NCBI RefSeq assembly: GCF_004917075.1
Contig: NZ_SSYB01000004.1
Coordinates: 894,546-958,545, forward strand
DNA from: Geomonas edaphica
Lineage (GTDB): Bacteria > Desulfobacterota > Desulfuromonadia > Geobacterales > Geobacteraceae
Length of the DNA: 64,000 bases
Direction of reading: 5' to 3'
Part shown: piece by piece, positions 1 to 8,087 of the stretch
Numbering within the stretch: position 1 is the first letter of the stretch
Layout of the letters: every line of letters starts with the position of its first letter
Program-made: the position numbers and the translations under genes
The notes under the pieces: model-generated
What the model saw: only the letters and a program-made list of their open reading frames with translations
Told to the model about the DNA's origin: nothing
Database searches by the model: none

Positions 1-792
1 CTCGGCGGGCGCACGCTTCGCTTCATCTCCGCGCCGTTTCTGCACTGGCCTGACACCATGTTCACCCTTCTCGAGGAGGACCGCGCCCTTTTCTCCTGCG
101 ACGCCTTCGGCTCCCACTACTCCCCCGAGGCCCTCTTCGCGGACGAGTGCCCCGATTTCTCCGGCGAGACCCGCTTCTACTTCGACTGCATCATGCGTCC
201 TTTCAAGGAGCGCATCCTCCAGGCGGTGGCGAAACTCGACGGCGTCGAGCTGAACATGCTCTGCCCGAGCCATGGTCCCGTCTACCGCGCCGACGCGAGA
301 AAAGCGATCGACATGTACCGCAAGTGGTCCGAGCCCAAAGCGGCCGGCCGCCGCATCGCGGTGTTCTACATCTCCCCGCACGGCAACACGGAGCAGATGG
401 CCGAGGCGGTGGCGAAGGGGGCAGGCGAGGTCGGGGTGCACGTTACCCTGTGCCACATCAACCACGCCTCCGTGGCCGACATCCGCGACCTGATGGAAGA
501 GTGCGACGCGCTCATCTTCGGCACCCCGACCATCAACCGTGACGTCCCGAAGCCGATGTGGGACGTGCTCGCCTACCTCTCGACGGTGAGCCTCAAAGGA
601 AACGTCGGCGGCATCTTCGGCAGCTACGGCTGGTCGGGCGAGGCGTGCCGGATGGCGGAGGAGCGGCTGAAGAGCATGAACTTCAAGCTCCCGCACCCCT
701 TCGTACGCTCCCCCTTCATGCCCAAGCCCGAGGTGATCGCCGAGTGCGAGGCCCTCGGACGTGCGGTGGCTGAAGAGGTACTGAAAAAGTAA
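1..792 (+). CDS. Flavodiiron protein (A-type flavoprotein, FprA-like), 5' end outside window
   Basis: The reading frame is open from base 1, so the start lies upstream of the window; 263 codons are present. The N-terminal part is the end of a metallo-beta-lactamase-like diiron domain: the LHWPDTMF, SCDAFGSHY and CPSHGPVY blocks carry the expected His/Asp ligands. From about base 355 a flavodoxin domain follows, with the FMN phosphate loop SPHGNTEQMAEA and a GTPTINRD loop. Proteins of this family reduce O2 or NO to water or N2O in the cytoplasm of anaerobes and take electrons from rubredoxin or ferredoxin. No rubredoxin domain follows. A hairpin and then priA lie downstream. Family assignment is firm; whether O2 or NO is the substrate cannot be read from this fragment. 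Confidence 0.9.
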   Translation, partial: LGGRTLRFISAPFLHWPDTMFTLLEEDRALFSCDAFGSHYSPEALFADECPDFSGETRFYFDCIMRPFKERILQAVAKLDGVELNMLCPSHGPVYRADARKAIDMYRKWSEPKAAGRRIAVFYISPHGNTEQMAEAVAKGAGEVGVHVTLCHINHASVADIRDLMEECDALIFGTPTINRDVPKPMWDVLAYLSTVSLKGNVGGIFGSYGWSGEACRMAEERLKSMNFKLPHPFVRSPFMPKPEVIAECEALGRAVAEEVLKK

Positions 793-827
793 TCCGCTCC
801 GCTTCACGCTCCCCCTTCCTTCCTCTT

Positions 828-859
828 ACGACCTCCTTCCCCCACCGGGGGGAGGTCGT
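828..859. terminator. Hairpin between the flavodiiron gene and priA
   Basis: A 9-bp perfect stem (ACGACCTCC at 828-836 with GGAGGTCGT at 851-859) encloses a C/G-rich loop that can extend the pairing. No clear T-run follows, so it may be a weak terminator or only an RNA structure in the priA leader. Confidence 0.4.
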
Positions 860-890
860 TAACCCTTAGCGCAGCAGACATCTCTACTCC

Positions 891-3149
891 ATGCAGACAG
901 CCCGCCAGCACATCGTAGAGGTCGCCATCCCCCTCCCCTTGGAGGGAAGCTTCCACTACCTCGTGCCCGAACGCCTCTCGTCCGTGGCCGTTGCCGGCAA
1001 GCGTGTCCTCGTCCCCTTCGGCCGTCGCAAGGTCACCGGATACCTCCTGGGCGACGACGATCATCCAGGAGTGGGGGAGCTCAAGGAGGTCCTCGACGTC
1101 CTCGACGAGGAGCCGCTCTTCACCCCCTCAGAACTCGACTTCTACCGTTTCATCGCCGGATATTACCTGCACCCGCTCGGCGAAGTGATCAAGATGGCGC
1201 TTCCCGCCGGGATCAACGTGGTGAGCCGCTACCGCTGTGAGGAGTCCGAGGACGGCACACCGGTCCTCAAGGAGTACCTCGCCGGGGGGAAAAGCGTGCG
1301 CACCGAGCGGATCTACACCGCCGACCCGGAGTGTGCGGCCCGTCCGCGCGGCAAGGGGCTGGAGATCCTGGAGTACCTCCTCGATGCGGGGCCATGCTCC
1401 GGCCCCGAGCTCAGGGAACGCTTCGGGGGGTGCACGGCACAGCTTGCGCGCCTGGTGGAGCTCGGCGCGGCAAGGCTCTCACAGCGCGAGGTGTACCGGG
1501 ACCCGTTCAAGGCGCAGAGTTTCGGGCACGATGCGCCACTGCCCCTGAACCAGGCCCAGGGCGAGGCGCTCGCCCGGCTCACCGCCGCACTAAGTGCGGG
1601 GACCTTCGCACCGTTTCTGCTGCACGGGGTCACCGGGAGCGGCAAGACCGAGGTTTACCTGCAGACCATCGCGATCGCCTTGGCCGCCGGGAAGACGGCC
1701 CTCGTCCTCGTCCCCGAGATCGCCCTCACCCCGCAGCTGGTCGGTCGGTTCAAGCGCCGCTTCGATTGCGGCATCGCGGTGCTGCACTCCGGACTTTCCG
1801 ACGGGGAGCGCTACGACGAGTGGCGACGCATCCGGCGCGGGGAGGCCTCCATCGTCATCGGTGCCCGTTCCGCACTCTTCGCCCCCTTGCAGGGGGTAGG
1901 GGTAATCGTGGTCGACGAGGAGCACGAAGGTAGCTACAAGCAGTCCGAAGGGGTGCGTTACAACGCCCGCGACCTGTCCCTCGTGCGCGGCAAGCAAGCC
2001 GGCGCCGTCGTGATCCTCGGTTCTGCGACCCCGCTCGTCACGAGCTACCACGCCGCGATGCACGGCCGGCTTGGCTACCTGCACCTCCCGGACCGGGTGC
2101 GCGAGCTCCCGATGCCGGAGACGACCATGCTGGACGCCCGCAACCAGAAGGGAGAGACCTTCCTCCCCGAACTCGTCGAGGCGATGGGGGAGAACCTGGA
2201 CGCCGGGGGGCAGACCCTGCTCTTTTTGAACCGGCGCGGCTTCGCCACCTACCTCGTCTGCGAGACCTGCGGCCACGTGCTGCGCTGCCCCAACTGCGCC
2301 GTCACCCTTACCTTCCACCGCATCAAGGGAAAGCACGTCTGCCACTACTGCGACTTCACCATGCTCCCCCCCGCCAGCTGCCCTGACTGCAAGAGCGGTG
2401 CGATCACCCTGCTCGGGCGCGGTACTGAGCGGGTCGAGGACCAGGTCCAGAAGCTCTTCCCGGACGCCCGGGTCTCGCGTATGGACCGGGACTCGACAAA
2501 GGGGAAGGGGGGGCATGCGCGCGTTCTGAAGGAGCTGGAGAATGGGACGGTGGACATCCTTATCGGGACCCAGATGATCGCTAAGGGGCACGACTTCCCC
2601 GGTGTCACCCTGGTCGGGGTGCTCTCCGCCGATGCCTCGCTGAACCTCCCGGACTTCAGGAGCGCCGAGCGCACCTTCCAGTTGGTGACCCAGGTGATGG
2701 GTCGGGCCGGGCGCGGCGACAAACCGGGACGTGTCTTCGTGCAGACGCTCGCCCCCGGGCACTACGCCCTCACCCACGCGGTCGCCCACGACTACGAGGC
2801 GTTTTACCGCGAGGAGATCGCCTTCCGCGAGGAGGTGGGATATCCTCCCTTCGCGCACCTGGCCGCGCTTACCTTCTCAGCGGTGGCGGCGCGCCAGGGG
2901 GAGATTGCTGCGGACGAGGCGGCCGCTCTTTTGCGCAAGATCAAGCGGGAGACGCGCCTTAGGGTCGAGGTGCTAGGTCCGGTGACCGCTCCGCTTGGGA
3001 AGGTGCGTGGCCGGTTCCGCTGGCAGATCCTTCTGAAAGGGGTGGAACGTGCCGATCTGCACCGGCTCCTCTTCCATTTCCGCGGCGGCTTCAGCCACCC
3101 CTCAACAGTACGCCTCACCATCGACGTCGATCCTGTGGACATGCTGTAG
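891..3149 (+). CDS. priA: Primosomal protein N' (replication restart helicase PriA)
   Basis: This 752-residue protein is a superfamily 2 DNA helicase that reloads the replisome at stalled forks. The N-terminal 3'-DNA-binding domain (about residues 1-200) begins with a typical block, VEVAIPLPLEGSFHYLVP. The helicase core has Walker A GVTGSGKTE, a DEEH box (VVDEEHEGSYKQ) and the later QMIAKGHDF and QVMGRAGR motifs. Between the two helicase lobes eight cysteines (CETCG, CPNC, CHYC, CPDC) form the PriA zinc-binding insert. Length is normal. No strong ribosome-binding site precedes the ATG, but the alignment supports this start. A 9-bp repeat array and a bidirectional terminator follow the gene. 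Confidence 0.97.
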   Translation: MQTARQHIVEVAIPLPLEGSFHYLVPERLSSVAVAGKRVLVPFGRRKVTGYLLGDDDHPGVGELKEVLDVLDEEPLFTPSELDFYRFIAGYYLHPLGEVIKMALPAGINVVSRYRCEESEDGTPVLKEYLAGGKSVRTERIYTADPECAARPRGKGLEILEYLLDAGPCSGPELRERFGGCTAQLARLVELGAARLSQREVYRDPFKAQSFGHDAPLPLNQAQGEALARLTAALSAGTFAPFLLHGVTGSGKTEVYLQTIAIALAAGKTALVLVPEIALTPQLVGRFKRRFDCGIAVLHSGLSDGERYDEWRRIRRGEASIVIGARSALFAPLQGVGVIVVDEEHEGSYKQSEGVRYNARDLSLVRGKQAGAVVILGSATPLVTSYHAAMHGRLGYLHLPDRVRELPMPETTMLDARNQKGETFLPELVEAMGENLDAGGQTLLFLNRRGFATYLVCETCGHVLRCPNCAVTLTFHRIKGKHVCHYCDFTMLPPASCPDCKSGAITLLGRGTERVEDQVQKLFPDARVSRMDRDSTKGKGGHARVLKELENGTVDILIGTQMIAKGHDFPGVTLVGVLSADASLNLPDFRSAERTFQLVTQVMGRAGRGDKPGRVFVQTLAPGHYALTHAVAHDYEAFYREEIAFREEVGYPPFAHLAALTFSAVAARQGEIAADEAAALLRKIKRETRLRVEVLGPVTAPLGKVRGRFRWQILLKGVERADLHRLLFHFRGGFSHPSTVRLTIDVDPVDML

Positions 3150-3172
3150 GCGCTGCTTCCCTCGACGAAACC

Positions 3173-3217
3173 GTCTGACCAGTCGGACCGGTCAGACAAG
3201 CCAGACAACTCAGACGG
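3173..3217. repeat. 9-bp tandem repeat array, GTCnGACnn family (5 units)
   Basis: Five 9-bp units lie end to end: GTCTGACCA, GTCGGACCG, GTCAGACAA, GCCAGACAA, CTCAGACGG. They sit between the priA stop and the terminator. The same unit family occurs at 44357-44434, also next to a terminator. Confidence 0.8.
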
Positions 3218-3225
3218 CTAAAAAC

Positions 3226-3260
3226 AAAAAGGGGCCTCCCGAATGGGAGGCCCCTTTTTT
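3226..3260. terminator. Bidirectional intrinsic terminator (priA / cbcL)
   Basis: Perfect 10-bp stem GGGGCCTCCC / GGGAGGCCCC with a GAAT loop, T6 on the plus side and an A-run before it, which becomes a T-run on the minus strand. It can end transcription of priA (+) and of the cbcL-like gene (-). Confidence 0.92.
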
Positions 3261-3280
3261 ACTGCAGGTTCAGCAACCGC

Positions 3281-5131
3281 TTAGTGGTGCGGGTGCATGA
3301 AGGCGTAGATCATCAGCAGCAGCAAGGTGATGCCGGTGAACAGCGCGGTGAAGCCGAAGGCCTTCAGGCAGAAGTCGTAGAAGATGCCGGAAGACTTCTT
3401 GGCAGCGAACTGCTCGGTGATCCCGTCCTTCTCGTAGCGAGCCCACTGATCGCCACGCTCTTCGACGAACTCGTGCTTGGACATCTGGCCGTTGAAGATG
3501 ACGAAGTCCATCGGGAACTTCTCCGGACGTCCGTGGGTGTTGAAGAAGTGGACCGAGAAGATGAAACCGGTCGCAAGGAGCGCCTCGTCCGAGTGGATGA
3601 TGGTCGCCACGTTGAACGCCCAACCCGGCAGGAACATGCCGAAGAACTCGGGGAACCAGAGCATCAGGCCGGAACCGCCGATGGCGAACATACCCCAGAA
3701 GACCGCGATGAAGTCGAATTTCTCCCAGTAGGTCCACCTTTCAAAGGTCGGCTTCGGACCCTTGAAGAAGAACCAGCGGACCATGCCGATCACGTCGCTG
3801 ATGTCGCGCAGGTTCGGGCAGAGGGAGTCCGGTCCGAAGAGCCTCTGGATCGGGTTGCCCTTGATGTCCTTCCTGACGAAGAGGAAGTGGATGCTCATAA
3901 AGAGCGCCATCGCGAAGTAGACGAAGGTGATGCCGGCGCAGACCCTGTGGAAGAAGCCTGCATTGGGCGCCCCACCGTAGAGATCCATGAGGAACTTAGC
4001 CCATACCTGGTCGCTAAACTTGAGCGGCAGACCGGTGAGGGAAAGGCCGAGGAAGCTGATGATGACCAGGAGGTGCATGAACACGTGGACCCTTCTGAAG
4101 CGGCGGTACTGCTTGTGCCCTTCGGGGACGTGGTGCATGATGATGCCTTCTTCGAGCGCTGCCGCCTTCTCACGGTTCTCCACGAAGCCGCGGATCATCC
4201 AGAGCAGGGTGTGGATCCAGAAGACGGTGAAGGTGCCGACCAGCAGGCCGGTCATCGCGATGAAGGTGTAGAACAGGATGGGGTACTTCTCGCGGTCGTT
4301 GTGCTCGCCGTGTGCGTAGAACTTGGTGAAGAGCATGCTCCCCTTAGCGTGGCACTTGCTGCAGGTGCCGACCAGGTTAGCCGGGTTGACCGAGGACTTG
4401 GGATCCTTGGAGGGGAGGATGGCGTGCGCAGTGTGGCAGTCAGCGCAGCCGGCAACCTTCTCCGGATAGCCCAGGCGGTAGTTCTTGCCGTGGTAGCTCT
4501 CCATGTAGCTCTTCACGGCTACTTCGGAGATGTGGTTACGCTCGACGAGTTTCTCGTCGGCGTGGCAGCGGAGGCAGACCTTGGTGTGGAACTCGCGGTT
4601 CTCTTTCGAGTTCGGGTCACCAAGCGCTTTGATCTCGTGCAGGTTGTGGCAGTCGTTGCAAGCTGCCGAATCCTGGTTCCCGGCGAGGACACCCTTGCCG
4701 TGTACGGACTGGCTGAAGCCGCGCTCGTCTTTGTGGCACTGGGTGCACTTGACGATGACCCTACGCTTGTCCTTGTTCCAGTAGGTGTGGCTGTGCATGT
4801 CGGTGTGGCACTGCGCGCACCCGACGCCCTTCTCGCTGTGGATACTCCTTGCGTGTTCGGCCGCTTCCTTCTTGTGGCAGCGCACGCACTGGACCTTACC
4901 AACCTTGATCTCGCCCTTCATGTGCTTTGCGAGTTCAACGATCTCGATGTGGCAGCTGGTGCAGCCGTTTTTGCCGTGCACCGAGTTGGCCATCTGCTCG
5001 GCAGAAATCTTGTTGCCGTGGCAGCCAAGGCAGGTTGCCGGGTCGATGGCCAGGCCCTGTGCTGCGAAACCGGGCCGGGCTAGTGCGAGGAGCAGTAGCA
5101 GCGGGATGAGGCGTGTGAAGACTTGAACCAT
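3281..5131 (-). CDS. cbcL: CbcL-like fusion of nonaheme c-type cytochrome and diheme b-type cytochrome
   Basis: This 616-residue protein has a signal peptide (about 1-24) and nine CXXCH motifs between residues about 34 and 265 (CLGCH, CTSCH, CVRCH, CAQCH, CTQCH, CNDCH, CLRCH, CADCH, CSKCH). About six membrane helices follow, with the histidines and arrangement of HydC/FdnI-type cytochrome b. That architecture is that of Geobacter CbcL, an inner-membrane quinol oxidase passing electrons to periplasmic cytochromes during low-potential respiration of Fe(III) or electrodes. Here the b and c parts are in one polypeptide, as in CbcL, and no partner subunit gene is adjacent. The gene stands alone behind a 390-bp AT-rich leader with a promoter candidate. 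The family is clear; orthology to cbcL rather than a paralogue is inferred from heme number and fusion. Confidence 0.85.
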   Translation of the reverse strand: MVQVFTRLIPLLLLLALARPGFAAQGLAIDPATCLGCHGNKISAEQMANSVHGKNGCTSCHIEIVELAKHMKGEIKVGKVQCVRCHKKEAAEHARSIHSEKGVGCAQCHTDMHSHTYWNKDKRRVIVKCTQCHKDERGFSQSVHGKGVLAGNQDSAACNDCHNLHEIKALGDPNSKENREFHTKVCLRCHADEKLVERNHISEVAVKSYMESYHGKNYRLGYPEKVAGCADCHTAHAILPSKDPKSSVNPANLVGTCSKCHAKGSMLFTKFYAHGEHNDREKYPILFYTFIAMTGLLVGTFTVFWIHTLLWMIRGFVENREKAAALEEGIIMHHVPEGHKQYRRFRRVHVFMHLLVIISFLGLSLTGLPLKFSDQVWAKFLMDLYGGAPNAGFFHRVCAGITFVYFAMALFMSIHFLFVRKDIKGNPIQRLFGPDSLCPNLRDISDVIGMVRWFFFKGPKPTFERWTYWEKFDFIAVFWGMFAIGGSGLMLWFPEFFGMFLPGWAFNVATIIHSDEALLATGFIFSVHFFNTHGRPEKFPMDFVIFNGQMSKHEFVEERGDQWARYEKDGITEQFAAKKSSGIFYDFCLKAFGFTALFTGITLLLLMIYAFMHPHH

Positions 5132-5523
5132 TGTGATCTCCTGTATTTAGGATCGTTTTAGAACGCTTTAATCTGGGTCGGCGCTCGCAACGGCGGCTAC
5201 TTTAATACGCGCGGCTTAAGAAATCAACTGAAAAAGCGTCAATTAATAAGCAGGATACAACTTCATGTTCAATGTTTTTCACGCTGTTTATGTGACAATC
5301 TCACTTCTTTATTGAGATGTGCGCAAGCTAAGATTGTGTTTACAAGTATACGGATTCTTTGTAGTGGCAGCTGTACGTGGTGGGGATATATGACAGAACG
5401 ATGATTAATTGCACACCATTGGAGAGGGCCCCGGCGGGGGGGCTGTATTGTTTCGTTTTAATGCGTCCGGGGCTGGGCAGGGGGGAGGAGGCAGGGATGA
5501 GGAAGAAGACTAAAATGGTCCCA
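5132..5523. other. Intergenic region upstream of cbcL-like gene
   Basis: About 390 bp, clearly more AT-rich than the surrounding genes, between the radical SAM gene stop and the cbcL-like start (both minus strand). It holds the promoter candidate at 5243-5272 and a small inverted repeat (ATCTCA/TGAGAT near 5300). I see no ORF with a ribosome-binding site. Confidence 0.6.
5243..5272 (-). promoter_or_regulatory. Candidate sigma-70 promoter of the cbcL-like gene
   Basis: On the minus strand TTGAAC (5272-5267) and TATTAA (548-side, 5248-5243) are separated by 18 bp. This would give a leader of about 100 nt before the ATG at 5131. It is a pattern match only. Confidence 0.4.
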
Positions 5524-7380
5524 TTAATCTGCAGGCGAGGACGCGAGCTGCACGATCCCTTCCCCGATGGCGAATTCCAGGAATTCCCGGGCCTCTTCTT
5601 CAGAGAGTCGTACCTTTCGGCAAAGCTGCCGTGCGCTCATTTTCCCGTCCAGTGCCTGCAAAAGCTCGAAATAGGCGGGGGACAGCGATTCCGTGCACAC
5701 CTCGCCGTGCGCGGGATAGATGACGGCGCAGGAACCGGTGGCCTGGAAGCAGGACGCAAAATCGGCGAGATCGGGCTCGCCGGCTTCCAGTATTTCGAGC
5801 ACCTCGTAGTTGAAGCGCGCGAGCGTGGAGCTGGCGGAGAGCTGCAGCGGCTCTTGCAACAGGTCCAGCTTGCGCAGCCGTTTCGGGGAGAGGGGTGTTG
5901 GCGGCGCCGCCATGAGCGCCGACGCGTAATGATGGTGGTAGTCGACCAGGTCGAGGGCGAGCGGTAAAAGCTTCACCTTCCTGCGCTCCTGGAAGATCCG
6001 CTCCAGGAAAGTGCGCTGCATCCCCCAGATCGCGTCTTCTGGGACCTCGGCTTCTGGAGTCTCCCCCATGAAAGCGGCGAAGTGGGCCAGGAAGGCGCTC
6101 GGGCTGAGCCGCAGGGCGGCGACTACCGAGTTGAACCAAGCCACGGCCTTTCCCCTGCTGTAGAAGAGGTCGCAGGCGGCGGCAAGCCTGCCGGCATCCA
6201 CGAGTTCTTGCGGCGTGAAACCTTGGGTGGCAAGGACGGTGTAGGGGGGCGTGTCCAGATGCTTCAGGGCGAGCGACGCTGCCTTTCCGTAAAGCCGCGT
6301 ACCGGGAAGTACGGCGAGCGGGAAGATGTCGAGGTGGTTCGGGTACAGCGACAGGGCGAAGTCGAGTGAAGAACGGAAAAGCTCCGGCGTGTCTCCCGGC
6401 AGTCCGAAGATGAGGTCGAAGCCGAAGATGGCGCCGCTTTGGTTCAAGAGAAAGACGCGGTTCACGAAATCGTCGCGGTCGAAACCGCGTCCCACTCCGC
6501 GCAGCACGGCGGCGTCGGCGCTTTGCAGCCCTATCTGCAGCGAGCAGGTGATGGAGGCGAAGAGCCCGGCCATCTCCGCGTCGATGAACTCGCTTCTCAC
6601 CTCGAAGTGGAAGTGGATGTCCGGCGCCACCTTCCTGATGAGGCGCAGGATCTCCTTCGCGCGCTTGGGCACCTTGTTGAAGGTGGAGTCGAGCACGAAG
6701 ACCTGGGGGACCTTGAGACGGGCGAAAAGGCGCAGCTCCGCCTCGATCCTCTCCATGGAAAAGCGGCGTACCCCGCCTCCCCCCTTGTGATCGAAGCAAA
6801 AGGAGCAGGCGAAGTCGCAGCCGCGCGAGAGCTGCCAGAGCGCGCCGCCGACGGCGGAAGGATCGAGCCTTCCCGAGAGGTAAGGGGAAGGGATCGTCTC
6901 CAGGTCGGGGGGAGAGGGAAGGGGAGCGGAGGATGCGCCCGGCAGAAGCACGCCCGGGATGCCGTCCGGTTGCGCACCCTCCAGGAGACGGCGTACCGCC
7001 TGCGGCAGGGCGGTTTCACCCTCGCCGCGGACCACGAAGTCGAAGGCACCGTCGAGAAGGCCGTCGGGGTTCGCGGTAGGCTCGGCGCCCCCGGCGCAAA
7101 AGAGGGCGGCAGGGAGCAGGGGACGCAGGGCCACGGCCATGGCGAGGGCGCACTCACGGCTCCAGACATAGATCGAGAAGGCGACGAGGTCGGGTGCGCG
7201 GGAGGCGACGGTCCTGGCACACGCGGCGGGATCGTCGTCGGTGAAGAACTCGAGGATCTCGGTGTCGACGCGCCCGGCGAGGGTGGCGTCGGACAAAAGC
7301 GCCTCCCGGAGAAAGGCACAGGCAAGCGGCACCGCTTGCGGCGATGGGTATGGGTGAATGGCGATAAGGGCTATTTTCAT
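5524..7380 (-). CDS. B12-binding domain radical SAM protein
   Basis: The protein has 618 residues. Residues 1-150 look like a cobalamin-binding Rossmann domain (opening MKIALIAIHPYPSP; later FCAGGAEPTANP and FVVRGEGE). The radical SAM cluster motif CDFACSFC gives the CX3CX2C cysteines C188, C192 and C195, followed by a TIM-barrel core and a C-terminal region of about 200 residues resembling the DUF4080-type tail. Such enzymes usually carry out methyl transfers or rearrangements on natural products, lipids or cofactors in anaerobes; the substrate cannot be told. The ATG overlaps the stop of the upstream 186-residue gene by 4 bp (7377-7380), so the two are translationally coupled and probably work together. 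Confidence 0.87.
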   Translation of the reverse strand: MKIALIAIHPYPSPQAVPLACAFLREALLSDATLAGRVDTEILEFFTDDDPAACARTVASRAPDLVAFSIYVWSRECALAMAVALRPLLPAALFCAGGAEPTANPDGLLDGAFDFVVRGEGETALPQAVRRLLEGAQPDGIPGVLLPGASSAPLPSPPDLETIPSPYLSGRLDPSAVGGALWQLSRGCDFACSFCFDHKGGGGVRRFSMERIEAELRLFARLKVPQVFVLDSTFNKVPKRAKEILRLIRKVAPDIHFHFEVRSEFIDAEMAGLFASITCSLQIGLQSADAAVLRGVGRGFDRDDFVNRVFLLNQSGAIFGFDLIFGLPGDTPELFRSSLDFALSLYPNHLDIFPLAVLPGTRLYGKAASLALKHLDTPPYTVLATQGFTPQELVDAGRLAAACDLFYSRGKAVAWFNSVVAALRLSPSAFLAHFAAFMGETPEAEVPEDAIWGMQRTFLERIFQERRKVKLLPLALDLVDYHHHYASALMAAPPTPLSPKRLRKLDLLQEPLQLSASSTLARFNYEVLEILEAGEPDLADFASCFQATGSCAVIYPAHGEVCTESLSPAYFELLQALDGKMSARQLCRKVRLSEEEAREFLEFAIGEGIVQLASSPAD

Positions 7381-7937
7381 GGATTCTTCGGGCGGGCCTT
7401 CAGGGAGGGTTTGCCACCCTCGATCACGACGACGAACTCGACGTCGCGGCAGCGGTACTTCTCCATAAGCGCGGGTTTTTGCCGGTTGATCGCCTCGGCG
7501 AGCTTCTCGCGGGTCACGCTTTCGACCGGGAGGTTGCAGGCGCGGCGGGCGTTCACGTACTGCTGGTAGATGTTCTCGATCTGTGCATCCTGTGGGGGAG
7601 CGGCGGTGGCGATCTTCTTCTCGGTCTTCTCCGCACGTTCAGCCTGGTGCAGCGACATGCGGAAGCGGTCGCGCTGGAACTTCCCCTCCTCGATGAGGCG
7701 GTTGGTGCGGGCCCATTTCTGCTTGTGCACGCTAAGCGTGGAGACGAGTGATTCGTACTTGAACCTGTGGCTGGTGTTCGGGATGCTCACGTTCTGGTAG
7801 CGTCTTACGGCGCGCTCAACCGCGTCGAGCAGGCGCAGCGGCTCCCGCTTCTCGATGCCGAAAAAGTACTGCTCGTACTTGATAATCAGCTCGCGCAGGT
7901 CAAGCTCAAGCTTGGCTATGTCCTCGGCGACTCCCAT
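7377..7937 (-). CDS. Conserved hypothetical coiled-coil protein coupled to radical SAM gene
   Basis: This 186-residue protein has no signal peptide or membrane segment. Its first 120 residues are rich in charged and Leu/Ile residues and look helical and coiled-coil; a short linker and a basic C-terminal part follow. It resembles a family known in Geobacter and Myxococcus (C-terminal region like MXAN_5187), but I know no function. The start has a good GGAGG six bases upstream. Because it overlaps the radical SAM gene by 4 bp, it may be a scaffold or substrate carrier for that enzyme; this is inference from position only. Confidence 0.7.
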   Translation of the reverse strand: MGVAEDIAKLELDLRELIIKYEQYFFGIEKREPLRLLDAVERAVRRYQNVSIPNTSHRFKYESLVSTLSVHKQKWARTNRLIEEGKFQRDRFRMSLHQAERAEKTEKKIATAAPPQDAQIENIYQQYVNARRACNLPVESVTREKLAEAINRQKPALMEKYRCRDVEFVVVIEGGKPSLKARPKNP

Positions 7938-8087
7938 GAAACCTCCACCGCAGGACTATAGCCGTAAGTGACGGATTAGTAAACGATAAAAGGATGCAGG
8001 GCGCCGAAAACCGCAGGCGAAACAGCTTGACCTGGTGAGTCATTGTTGTTAAAAAAGAACAATTTGCTCGGCCGCAAGGGGGAAACC

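Noticed and set aside
3284-5083. 599-codon open frame antisense to the cbcL-like gene
   Set aside because: Product is a low-complexity Val/Asp/Glu/Leu chain, no ribosome-binding site, and the opposite strand has nine heme motifs. It is a shadow of GC-rich coding.
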